Source: Fragilariopsis cylindrus CCMP1102 (lineage: Eukaryota > Bacillariophyta > Bacillariophyceae > Bacillariales > Bacillariaceae). Taken from it: a stretch of 64,000 nt of DNA. The translations under genes were made by a program, and so were the position numbers. Position 1 is the stretch's first letter; every line of letters begins with the position of its first letter. Shown here in pieces: positions 54,682-64,000 of the stretch. Under the pieces are notes generated by a model. It made no database searches. It was not told the origin of the DNA and worked only from the letters and a program-made list of their open reading frames with translations. The stretch spans positions 1 through 64,000 of the forward strand of contig FMBT01000410.1 of NCBI GenBank assembly GCA_900095095.1, read 5' to 3'.

Positions 54682-55068
54682 CTTCCTCCAGCGAGCGCTT
54701 ATTGACCGCGCGTTATGGCGTAAAAATTTAGCGTGTGTTATTAACACGTTCAACGGTCAATCTTGATTTTTTTAACCTGCATTTCACACATGCTAATTTA
54801 GTCTATCAGGTTGCCTATTTCAGCTAGGGTAGAACCTTATGGATGTTGATATATGAAATCTGTGTAGAATAATAGTTTAGATGGAAACTTCAAATTTTGA
54901 AAGAAATTGTTTATTGATAGAGTTGCACACAGTTGAATGATGTATAGTTTTACTAGTATTTGCTAGTTATTTTTTGGGCATTATTTAGTTTTTTGAGTGA
55001 TATTGTGTCAATTACACGCTAATTTTTTACGCGATAGCACGCGGTCAATAAGCGCTCGCTGGAGGAAG
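54682..55068. mobile_element. Long-TIR Stowaway-like MITE, 387 bp, second family
   Basis: TA at 54680-54681 and 55069-55070. Ends start CTTCCTCCAGCGAGCGCTTA and extend as imperfect inverted repeats for about 55-60 bp (TTGACCGCG, GCGTAAAAA, TTAGCGTGTG). The interior is unrelated to the shorter family, though the first eight terminal bases are shared. Non-coding and apparently whole. Confidence 0.85.
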
Positions 55069-56020
55069 TAGTTAGTTGATCATTGAACTTCTTCACAATC
55101 TTGGTCCCCTGCTTATAGTATCGGCCTCACACTTCTGACACCATTGTATAAAAGCTAACTTGATTGGTGCCGGCATAGAGGTTCTATACACAATTTGCGG
55201 TATCTCTGGTGTTGGCATTGTTGGTTTATGCTTTAAACGCACTGCTGACTAGTGGTTGGTTAGAGCACCCACTACCGTGCGGAATGGACTGAGTTTTGGG
55301 TACGAAATAATTTTTTTTCATTCCTTTTCAGTCACTACCACTCATTTTGGCCCCTCTTTTGATTCTTTTTTTTCATTCCTCTGACAAAAGTGGAATGAGA
55401 AAGCACTATCTCATTCCACTTTCGTCAGAGGAATGAAAAAGAGAATGAAGCAAAAAATGGCCAGTTAGACTATTTCTGTCCTATTATTTGACAATTTTGG
55501 CTGTATTAATAAGACACAACGAAATAAAATATTATTCATAAGACACAACAAAATAAAATATTGTAATATAGAATACAAAATAACAACAACAACAATATAA
55601 TAATATGAACTACCATGACAACAGTAGCATGAGCAGCAGTAGCATGAGCAGCAGTAGCAGCAGCAATACATGTAGCATGAGTAGTAGTAGCAGCGGAGGC
55701 GGCTTCAGTAGCAGTAGTAGCAGCGACGATGGCTGACTGATTGGCTGACAATCTATGGGGGGGGGGGCGGCTTTTTGCAGGGGGAAATCTAATTGGGCTA
55801 CTTTCTTGGGCATGGTAAATCATCAAGGAGGATTTTGAAACAAACAGTAAAGGATATATATATATTATGTCATCTTGCTAAGACAAAGGAAGATTTCAAG
55901 TGCCATAACTTTGAAGAAGAGGAGTTTGATTTTAATTTTTTTTCTTAAATCCTTTAATTTCTATCCAATTTCTTCTTCTTCATCTTCTTCGGGTTTTTAA
56001 ATCTATATATTATATACTCT
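55069..56020. other. Intergenic region with a perfect-like hairpin and Ala/Thr/Met-coding repeats
   Basis: No gene. A 29-bp inverted repeat (55372-55400 and 55409-55437) with one mismatch encloses an 8-nt loop. AGTAGCATGAGCAGC-type repeats run at 55620-55700. A tRNA-like A box (TAGTGGTTGGTTAGAGCA) lies at about 55251. A run of ten G lies at about 55758-55767. Confidence 0.55.
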
Positions 56021-57325
56021 TTAAACTATCTCGGGCGCATCGAATTCTAATCCGGTAGTAGTACATCCATGGCCGGGGTAGTCCTTATCGTCATGAGTAT
56101 GACGTGCCATTTGGATGGAGGAGCAACATCCACAACATAACATCAGACATACGTCATCGATACGATCACCACACCTCGTTGGTAAGGTGGATGGGATCTT
56201 ATATTTTTGTCGCATGTGTCCTCGAACCTTCGATCCGATACAAACGATGACGACAATATAATAGATGGAAAGAAAGAAACCACCCATGAGGGGGATCCAA
56301 AATACTGTCAACGTAAACACCAGAGCCAGGATCAGACGGTTGTAACTCAGAGATGCTTCTTCTTGTGATCCCTCTCGGCCATTCCAGGTCAATTTCAATC
56401 TAGTAATGAGTTGAGCCATCAGAATTGGTGTACAGCAGAAGCCCATCCAAAATGTAGATTGTGTCAAGACATCACAACAACTACAAAGATGAGTACGCCA
56501 TCCTCCGATGGGTGTTCCATTTTCATCGTACCAAATTTTGGGACTCTCTTCGTCATTCTCATTTTCTTCCTCTTCGGCGACGGCGACGGCGACAGCACCT
56601 TCTTTGGCATGATTACGTGGTGCCAACTGTGTCTCTTCCTCGTCGTCATCATCATCATCTCCCGAAAGACTTTGTGCGGGATATGTATGAGTCTTTTCGA
56701 GATCCTTCATCATATCCTTATTTTCATTTTCATTTTCCTTCTCATTATCCTCGGTGCATTCTGATCCATCATCATAGATTCTTGCGGACATCATCTTGTC
56801 CTTCTTCTTTGTTTCGCCTGTTTTTTGTTGCTGTTGTCGTTGTTGGTGACTACTGCTTTTTTGTTGGGAACGTTGTTGTGAGTACCCCTCACTTTCGGTT
56901 CGGTCTTCGTCTTCTTCCGTTAGTTGTTCCATCCTACGAGTGCTATTGTGATTGTGGTTGTTGTACTTGTATTCTTGTTTCGGATCGTAATCAATTTCAA
57001 ATTCTTGATTTTCTTTGACACCACCTTTTGGGACACGGACAGTGTAGGGTTCATCGTCCACTAACACATCAAACTCGTACCCCTCCTGAAGAGTGGCAGG
57101 TGCAATGACTCGAATCACCACTGGTCCATCATAATCATCACCGAAACCATCATCACGTCGTGTGGCAGTCGTCAGTTGTGAAAATGCAGATGGACTATCA
57201 GGCTGATGATGACCATTATTATAACTACCCACAACATAATTATCCCCGTTAAAAGGATCGACAGGGGAAGGTCTGCTGTCATGGGGGTGACCGCTGCGGT
57301 TACGGTTGGTATTATTGTTTGGCAT
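56021..57325 (-). CDS. PLAC8-like Cys-rich protein, 434 aa
   Basis: An intact frame from ATG 57325. An N-terminal disordered region is followed by a beta-like domain (VVIRVIAPATLQEGYEFDVL, YTVRVPKGGVKENQEFEID) seen in front of many diatom PLAC8 proteins. An acidic/Gln linker precedes the PLAC8 region: PIGGWRTHLCSCCDVLTQST, FWMGFCCTPILMAQLITRL, a hydrophobic pair (ILALVFTLTVFWIPLMGGFF, LSIYYIVVIVCIG), and IDDVCLMLCCGCCSSIQMAR with a final HGCTTTGLEF. CC motifs and hydrophobic pairs are typical of PLAC8 proteins, which sit at membranes and affect metal or size traits in plants. The specific role is unknown. Confidence 0.87.
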   Translation of the reverse strand: MPNNNTNRNRSGHPHDSRPSPVDPFNGDNYVVGSYNNGHHQPDSPSAFSQLTTATRRDDGFGDDYDGPVVIRVIAPATLQEGYEFDVLVDDEPYTVRVPKGGVKENQEFEIDYDPKQEYKYNNHNHNSTRRMEQLTEEDEDRTESEGYSQQRSQQKSSSHQQRQQQQKTGETKKKDKMMSARIYDDGSECTEDNEKENENENKDMMKDLEKTHTYPAQSLSGDDDDDDEEETQLAPRNHAKEGAVAVAVAEEEENENDEESPKIWYDENGTPIGGWRTHLCSCCDVLTQSTFWMGFCCTPILMAQLITRLKLTWNGREGSQEEASLSYNRLILALVFTLTVFWIPLMGGFFLSIYYIVVIVCIGSKVRGHMRQKYKIPSTLPTRCGDRIDDVCLMLCCGCCSSIQMARHTHDDKDYPGHGCTTTGLEFDAPEIV

Positions 57326-58017
57326 CTTGTCGTTTGGCTTTCCTTTGCAATACTAGTACAAGCAATTGTATGACTACTAATAGTGATGTTACTGTGGTTC
57401 AGTGTGTTAAGGATGATGTGTTAATGTTAATGTTGATATTGGTAGCCACAGCGACGATAGATTATTACCTACCAAGTTCAAAGTCGCAAGAAGACGTTAC
57501 AAAATCTCAAATTTAAATTATCGATCTTGGTCGTGCGCGCCGGCCCAGACATGCGAGCAAATAAAAAAAAACTGCGCTCACATCTTTTGGCATTCGTACA
57601 TATTTTTCCGAGACGAGATAAAAGCAGCGCATCTATCTACTGTATGCTTAACCTGCAGTACAGTACGTACTCGTGCTAGATGAAGGATTTTATCGATACT
57701 TATTAGTATATAGTATATTTTATTGTAATACTGGTAATGTTTATGGCGCTATTGAATCTGATATGTAATAAGTTTTAAATTTTTGTTGACGATTTTATGA
57801 ATAGACAACAAAGAACGGCGACTCTCGACGACGGTATTGATTTGACGTTCTTCGCGTGGATAAATTACATACAAATACAACTCACGTGGAAGTCCGTGGG
57901 TTATGGAAAAGTGGTATTTATTATAATTATTTGAAAAACATACTGTACTACTAGTTACGCATGTATGGTCTTTGTATTTTGTAAATTTCAATTCGTCGAT
58001 TTCTCAATAATCTCTTT
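57326..58017. other. Intergenic region between minus-strand genes
   Basis: Promoter of the PLAC8-like gene and 3' flank of the FAS1 gene. No motif recognised. Confidence 0.4.
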
Positions 58018-61000
58018 TTAGAACAGAAGGTTGCATCCACATATCTGGTTACCAATGTCGGCAAGACTGCTACAAATATCTGCATCACAATTTCCGCTTC
58101 GGCAAAAATCATCTACCGTATTACATCTAATTATAGTTTTACCAGCTTCAATAGGCAGCACGGTTACAGCGGCATCCGGGATCACATCTATCGGAATAAA
58201 ATCAAAATCAAATCTCAATTCAGTATCTAATGAAAGGCAAATACTACATGGCGTAAACTCTCCTTCTTCCGTTGGGGGGATTGTATCAGTTGGTTGGATT
58301 GTCTCTACTACGGCGGAGTCGTCATCGGAATCTGCATCCGAAACTTGTTCAATACCACTTCTGCACGTAAAAGTCAAACAGAAACAGAAAAGAAAACGAC
58401 AACACATTAGAATCGTAAACAAAAGATACAGATACAAATATTTTGAATATTTTGAAAATAAATATGAAAATAGACAGCGACATCTCGAAATCAACATAAG
58501 TAATATCATTATATTTAATATTATAGGAATAAATGCGAAAATAAACAAAGACGTCTCGAAACGAAATCGTTGCTTACTCTTCCGGGATCAAAACCCCTTT
58601 AATAACATGAACAATTCCATTATTGGCAAGAATGTTTGGGATAATGATCCTTTCATCATTGGCAAATACTCTATTCCCAATACCTCTAAATACTAATTCC
58701 TCTCCTTGTAACGTAGTCAAAGCAAGGCCATCTACTAGGGCATCTTCAGTATATATACCTTCCACAACATGGTAGGTGAGAACAGATGAAACTTGATCAG
58801 CAGATAAGGAAGTTCCATCATCAAGTAATTCTGCAAAAGCTTCATTTGTTGGGGCAAATACAGTGTAGGGACCTGCTTCTGATAAAGTGTCTACCAATTC
58901 AGCTTGAACAACTAAATCAACCAAAGTTGATAGATCAGAGGTAGCCTTGGCAAGATCCACAATGCTGTTGCTAACCCAAGATGGAAGAAGAACATTGTCA
59001 ATAACATGGATGACACCATTTTTAGCATCAACATCAGCAGCAACAACTTCTGCACCATCATTAACAAATATGCCACCCCATTTCCAGTGGTAACAGTGAA
59101 GTCAATGTCTTCTGTATTAAGAGTAGTGGCACTAAGGCCATTGGTGACAGCTGAGGAAGGAACTTCCACTGGAAGCACGTGGTACAACAATAAATTTACA
59201 AGATGATCTTGCCATTCTTCAGTCTGCAAGTTGGATACAACATCAGGTGCAGCTTCAGAAAGAGCTGCAAATGCATCATTGGTGGGGGCAAATAGAGTAA
59301 TATCATTGGTAGTACTGAGTGTATCAACTAGATCTGCTTGGGTAACAAAATCAACAAGAGACGAGAAGGTATCAGGATCACCAACGGCAATATCAACCAC
59401 TGTTTCTGAAGTCCCGGATTCCACGGAGCTATCTAAACTAGTAGATGAATCCGAGGGGGGAACGGTTTCAGTTCTGTAGAAGAGAATAAACATAACAGAA
59501 GGAATGAATATACTTGTTAGCTGTATTGACGCATGAAAAAAAGGTAGTGCAACACATTGATTCAAAATTTCTTACATTTCTTCTGGGATCAAAACTCCCT
59601 TAATAACATGAACAATTCCATTATTGGCAAGAATGTTTGGGATAATGATTTCTTCATCATTCACAAATGTTCCCTTGAACCGGCTTTTAAATATTAATTC
59701 CTCTCCTTGTAACGTAGTCAAAGCAAGGCCATCTACTAGGGCATCTTCAGTATATATACCTTCCACAACATGGTAGGTGAGAACAGATGAAACTTGATCA
59801 GTAGATAAGGGAGTTCCATCATCAAGTAATTCCGCAAAAGCTTCATTTGTTGGGGCAAATACAGTGTAGGGACCAGCTTCTGATAAAGTGTCTACCAACT
59901 CAGCTTGAACAACTAAATCAACCAAAGTTGATAGATCAGAGGTAGCCTTGGCAAGATCCACAATGCTGTTGCTAACCCAAGATGGAAGAAGAACATTGTC
60001 AATAACATGGATGACACCATTTTTAGCATCAACATCAGCAGCAACAACTTCTGCACCATCATTAACAAATATGCCACCCCCATTTCTAGTGGTAACAGTG
60101 AAGTCAATATCTTCTGTATTAAGAGTAGTGGCACTAAGGCCATTGGTGACAGCTGAGGAAGGAACTTCCACTGGAAGCACGTGGTACAACAATAAATTTA
60201 CAAGATGATCTTGCCATTCTTCAGTCTGCAAGTTGGATACAACATCAGGTGCAGCTTCAGAAAGAGCTGCAAATGCATCATTGGTGGGGGCAAATAGAGT
60301 AATATCATTGGTAGTACTGAGTGTATCAACTAGATCTGCTTGGGTAACAAAATCAACAAGAGACGAGAATGTATCAGGATCGCCAACGGCAATATCAACC
60401 ACTGTTTCTGTTGTTGCTTCATTAACACCATCTCTGTAGATAAGACCAATAATTTGAAAAAAGGTAGCGAACGACAACAAAATTAGTAGGAGATCGAAAG
60501 AAAAAATCATACTACATCGCTGCATAGTTTCTTACCCCTCTGGAGTCAAAACTGCCCCAATAACATGAACAATCCCATTATTGGCAAGAATGTTTGGGAT
60601 AATGATTTTTCATCATTGACAAATTCATTTTTCCCTTGACTTTAAATATAATTTATCTCCTTGTAAGTAGTCAAAGCAAGGCCATTACTAGGGCATCTTC
60701 AGTATATATACCTTCCACAACATGGTAGGTGAGAACAGATAAAACTTGATCAGCAGATAAGGAGTTCCATCATCAAGTAATTCCGCAAAAGCTTCATTTG
60801 TTGGGGCAAATACAGTGTAGGGACCAGCTTCTGATAAAGTGTCTACCATTCAGCTTGAACAACTAAATCAACCAAAGTTGATAGATCAGAGGTAGCCTTG
60901 GCAAGATCCACAATACTGTTGCTAACCCAAGATGGAAGAAGAACATTGTCAATAACATGGATGACACCATTTTTAGCATCAACATCAGCAGCAACAACTT

Positions 61001-64000
61001 CTGCACCATCATTAACAAATATGCCACCACCATTCCCAGTGGTAACAGTGAAGTCAATGTCTTCTGTATTAAGAGTAGTGGCACTAAGACCATTGGTGAT
61101 AGCTGAGGAACGAATCACATCAGGAAGGACATGGTAAAACAACAGATCTTCCAAGTGATCTTGCCATTCTTCAGTCTGCAAGTTGGATACAACATCAGGT
61201 GCAGCTTTAGCAAGAGCTGCAAATGCATCATTTGTAGGGGCAAACAGAGTAATATCATTGGTAGTACTGAGTGTATCAACTAGATCTGCTAGAGTAGCAA
61301 AATTTACAAGAGACGAGAATGTATCAGGATCGCCAACGGCAATATCAACCACTGTTTCAGTACTATCAGAAACAAACCCATCGTCACCACTCGATGATCC
61401 TGAAGGAACACTTGTAGACAAATCTTCTTCCAGATTTCTGCATAAGAATGAAAGAACGATATAAGGAAACAGAAAGCAAAAGTCAGAATCTGCATGATTA
61501 ACATGCGAGCGGCATCAAACATTGTCGGTGGAAAAATTTCTTACTCTGACAGAATTACTTGGTTCACGATGTGGACAACACCCGTGCAGGTCGGAATATC
61601 TACTTTAACAACTTTTGGTCGTGATTCAGTATTCCCAGATCCTACTACAAATATATTGTCACCAGTGTTCGTACTAGTGCATTGGATCGTGACATCTTCG
61701 TTATTGGCCATAACCAATCCATTATCACAAAATGGTATGAGATCTTCTAAAAATAACTCTGTTTCCGGTACTGCATGGTACAAAAGGACGTCTATAAGCG
61801 TATCAATATCAGAAAGATCAACATTCGAAGGGATTTTTCGAACGCATTATTATTCGGAGCAAATACAGTGAACGTATCGCTGTTCAAGGATTCGATCAAT
61901 GCGGCACCATCAAATGAAGCGACAAAGCCAATATACCGACAAAGCTCCTCGAGTCCAGGTGTAGCACAAACGACAGTACCTGCAAATTATGTTAGAAGGG
62001 TATTTACGCATGTAGGTAGGAAAGAAAAAAAACATATATGGTAAGCACATTAAAATACGGCAACAAACATTTTTTGAATTATGTGCCGCAAAAGCTAGAC
62101 GACTATGCAATACCACACTCTGACAAATCGCATTATTGCCGTACCGAATGTTTCACAATTATCATCGCCGTCACTGTCTAACGGAAGAATGACTTCATTA
62201 ACAACATGTATGATACCATTGCAAGCACGAATATCCGTAGTAGTAATCTGAGGTAATGCATCAGGAAGATTCCCATTTCCCACCTGAAATAGATCATCCC
62301 CATCACACTGGGTGGTTGTGGCTTTGCCATTCCCCATAGTTAGTGGTTCATCGCAAACAATATCATCTGCCGATATTATACGTGCCGGTACCGTATGATA
62401 TAGCAAAAGATCCTTGACGAAGGCTTGATCAGATGCATCCACATTATCGAGTATATTAGCAAAGGCATCATCTGTGGGAGCAAAAACTGTAAATATTTGA
62501 TCACTTAATGCTTGATCCAGTTCCACATTCTCAATCAAACTACAAAGTGTCGAAAAATCATCAGAAGAGCAAGCGATGTCATCTGAATAAACAAACACAG
62601 GAAAAAGAAAAGAAGAAAATACTTGCTGTAAGAAAAGGCGCGCGCATCGATATTCAATATCCAGCACTATCATAATATTGAATACTGTAGCATACTCAAA
62701 TACACATTTTGTTACTGTGGCCGATGCTTACAAATTGATTCACATTCAATCCTGTAGTAGAATAATGAGTAGAATAATAGAGGAACAAAATTTACGAAGG
62801 ATGTTAGTAATCAATATTTGATGCAAACAACCACAAGAATAAAAAATATAATGAATTTGTTACCAACTTACTCCGGTAGAAGTACTTCATTAACGACATG
62901 GATAACCCCGTTACAAGCTACAATGTCTGCGTCAACAATCTTGGGCAGTGACTCGGGTTGATTTCCTCCTCCAAATTGGAAGAAATTGTTATCATCATCG
63001 CATGCGGTTGTAGTACTTTCAAGATTGGTCATAGTTACTTGTCCATCGCAGACCAGGTCTTCAGCAAAAATTTCTTCATCTGCTACTGTATGGAATAGTA
63101 AGAGATTCTTGAGAACATCGGTATTACTTAGCTCATTAGCAAGAATAGGAGGAATTCTTGTAAATGCATTATTTTTTGGGGCAAAAACTGTAAAAGTTCC
63201 AGTATCCAAGGCTTCGGCCAGACCGGCTTCTACCACCAATTCGCACAGTGTTGTAAATGCAGGTGCAGAGCACGCAATCTCAGCTATAATTGACACAAAA
63301 GCGAGAGAGAGAGAGAGAGAGCATAAAATCATTGAATTCAGGAAAGAAAAGTTAGAATTGATACAAACAAAAAAGAAAGAGTCCAAAAAGGATGGAACTA
63401 TCTACAGTAATTCCTAAGATACATACCGATAGTTTGGCACTCTTCCTCATTATTGTCATCATCATCATCATCGTCGTCGTCAATGTTATCAGCAATATCC
63501 TGTACCGTTCCTTTTCCTTCGATAACTAGAGTGGGTGGACTTTTCGTTTCATCGTTACTCGTGTAGAAACGATCACCAGGTTCATCTGACTCTACCAAGT
63601 TATCAATCATCATAATGAGACTCTTCTCTTCCTGTAATGATCTACGAATAGTCCTATCGTTCGATCCAAAGAGTAGGGGTGTAACATCCACGCAAATCGT
63701 TGTATCGAACGGCCTAACATCAAAATCAACGACCTTGTTACCGACACAGTCATCAGGCATTACGTAGCTGGATGTTGCACCTGTCATTGCGTCGACACTT
63801 CCATCACTTAGCGGGATTAACAAGCATGTTGAATAAGTGATGACACGATCGGCAGGTTTGTCGTTAATAACATGATCCAAACAAAACTCTGCATTTGCAT
63901 TCTTCAAGTTTTCAATTTCATTTGCATTAAAGGATAACTCAACCAAGGAGTATGCCGAAGCAAGTTCTAGATCACCAGGTGGCCCATTCTGAATTAGCAT
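58018..64000 (-). CDS. Large multi-FAS1 (fasciclin) extracellular protein, 5'-partial, eight exons in window
   Basis: Exons: 64000-63427, 63283-62872, 62582-62145, 61979-61545, 61437-60536, 60433-59576, 59473-58578, 58360-58018; all junctions have GT-AG ends and keep frame. Exon 1 is a secreted-type domain with an Asp run. Exons 2-4 hold one FAS1 domain each ([15 protein letters not shown]...[49 protein letters not shown]). Exons 5-7 each hold two FAS1 domains and are near-copies of one another ([94 protein letters not shown]). Exon 8 is a Cys-rich tail. This gives nine FAS1 domains, an adhesion or cell-wall type protein. Frame gaps occur in exon 4 (one missing A at about 61838), in exon 5 (60540-60850, several) and probably exon 7 (about 59075). 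Confidence 0.9.

Noticed and set aside
1-64000. CRISPR array, phage or bacterial operon
   Set aside because: Repeats present are microsatellites, minisatellites or TIRs; no spacer-repeat array, and genes are eukaryotic with introns.

Overview
This 64 kb window is nuclear DNA of a eukaryotic alga, most likely a diatom or a close stramenopile relative. The genes carry spliceosomal introns of about 100-290 nt with GTAAGT/GTACGT donors. Several proteins begin with a signal peptide followed by an ASAF-like Phe (DAF-SS, HAF-SG, WSF-IP), the usual plastid presequence of secondary red-lineage plastids. Coding regions hold long runs of Asn, Ser, Thr, Asp and Gln. The gene content is also typical: PLAC8-like, FAS1, ShK/2-oxoglutarate oxygenase, CLC and leucine-rich repeat proteins. 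The DNA is AT-rich and full of microsatellites.

Layout. 1-4.25 kb: 5'-truncated strawberry-notch (SBNO) helicase-like gene (+). 4.8-6.2 kb: LRR-like gene (+). 6.4-9.4 kb: CLC chloride transporter with CBS domains (-). 10.0-12.8 kb: tandem pair of paralogous membrane proteins (+), one with an intron and one without. 13.2-14.4 kb: multi-pass membrane protein (-). 15.5-17.4 kb: acyltransferase-3 family membrane protein (-). 17.4-21.6 kb: gene-poor, with a Stowaway-like MITE, a 192-bp tandem repeat, tRNA-Lys and a decayed retroelement. 21.6-25.1 kb: PDZ plus PHD-finger gene (-). 25.6 kb: a second tRNA-Lys. 27.0-27.6 kb: bacterial-type corrinoid adenosyltransferase (-). 28.6-31.1 kb: low-complexity algal protein (+). 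31.5-33.1 kb: Cys-rich single-pass membrane protein (-). 33.4-34.6 kb: methyltransferase (+). 35.3-35.9 kb: small conserved-looking protein (+). 36.2-39.5 kb: three tandem secreted Cys-rich paralogues (-). 40.2-42.1 kb: GxGD (presenilin/SPP-like) membrane protein with a plastid-type presequence (+). 42.4-43.6 kb: thioredoxin with SAP-like motifs (-). 44.1-46.7 kb: double 2OG-Fe(II) oxygenase plus ShK (-). 47-48.3 kb: two MITEs. 48.7-49.4 kb: TASR-repeat protein (+). 49.5-51.1 kb: degenerate repeats and a low-complexity gene (-). 51.5-53.1 kb: plastid SDR (+). 53.9-54.4 kb: small membrane protein (-). 54.7-55.1 kb: long-TIR MITE. 56.0-57.3 kb: PLAC8-like protein (-). 58.0-64.0 kb: large FAS1 (fasciclin) protein (-), whose 5' end lies beyond the window.

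There is no operon logic. Recurring themes are plastid import (GxGD protein, thioredoxin, SDR), secretion and cell surface (FAS1, Cys-rich trio, 2OG/ShK), and tandem duplication at gene, exon and repeat level.

A cross-cutting observation is that many conserved reading frames are broken by small indels. Nearly all of those I could align to a paralogue or family motif look like a single missing base, often in a homopolymer. Uncorrected long-read errors explain this more economically than many independent pseudogenes, but the sequence alone cannot decide. Genes flagged as frameshifted may therefore be intact in the organism.
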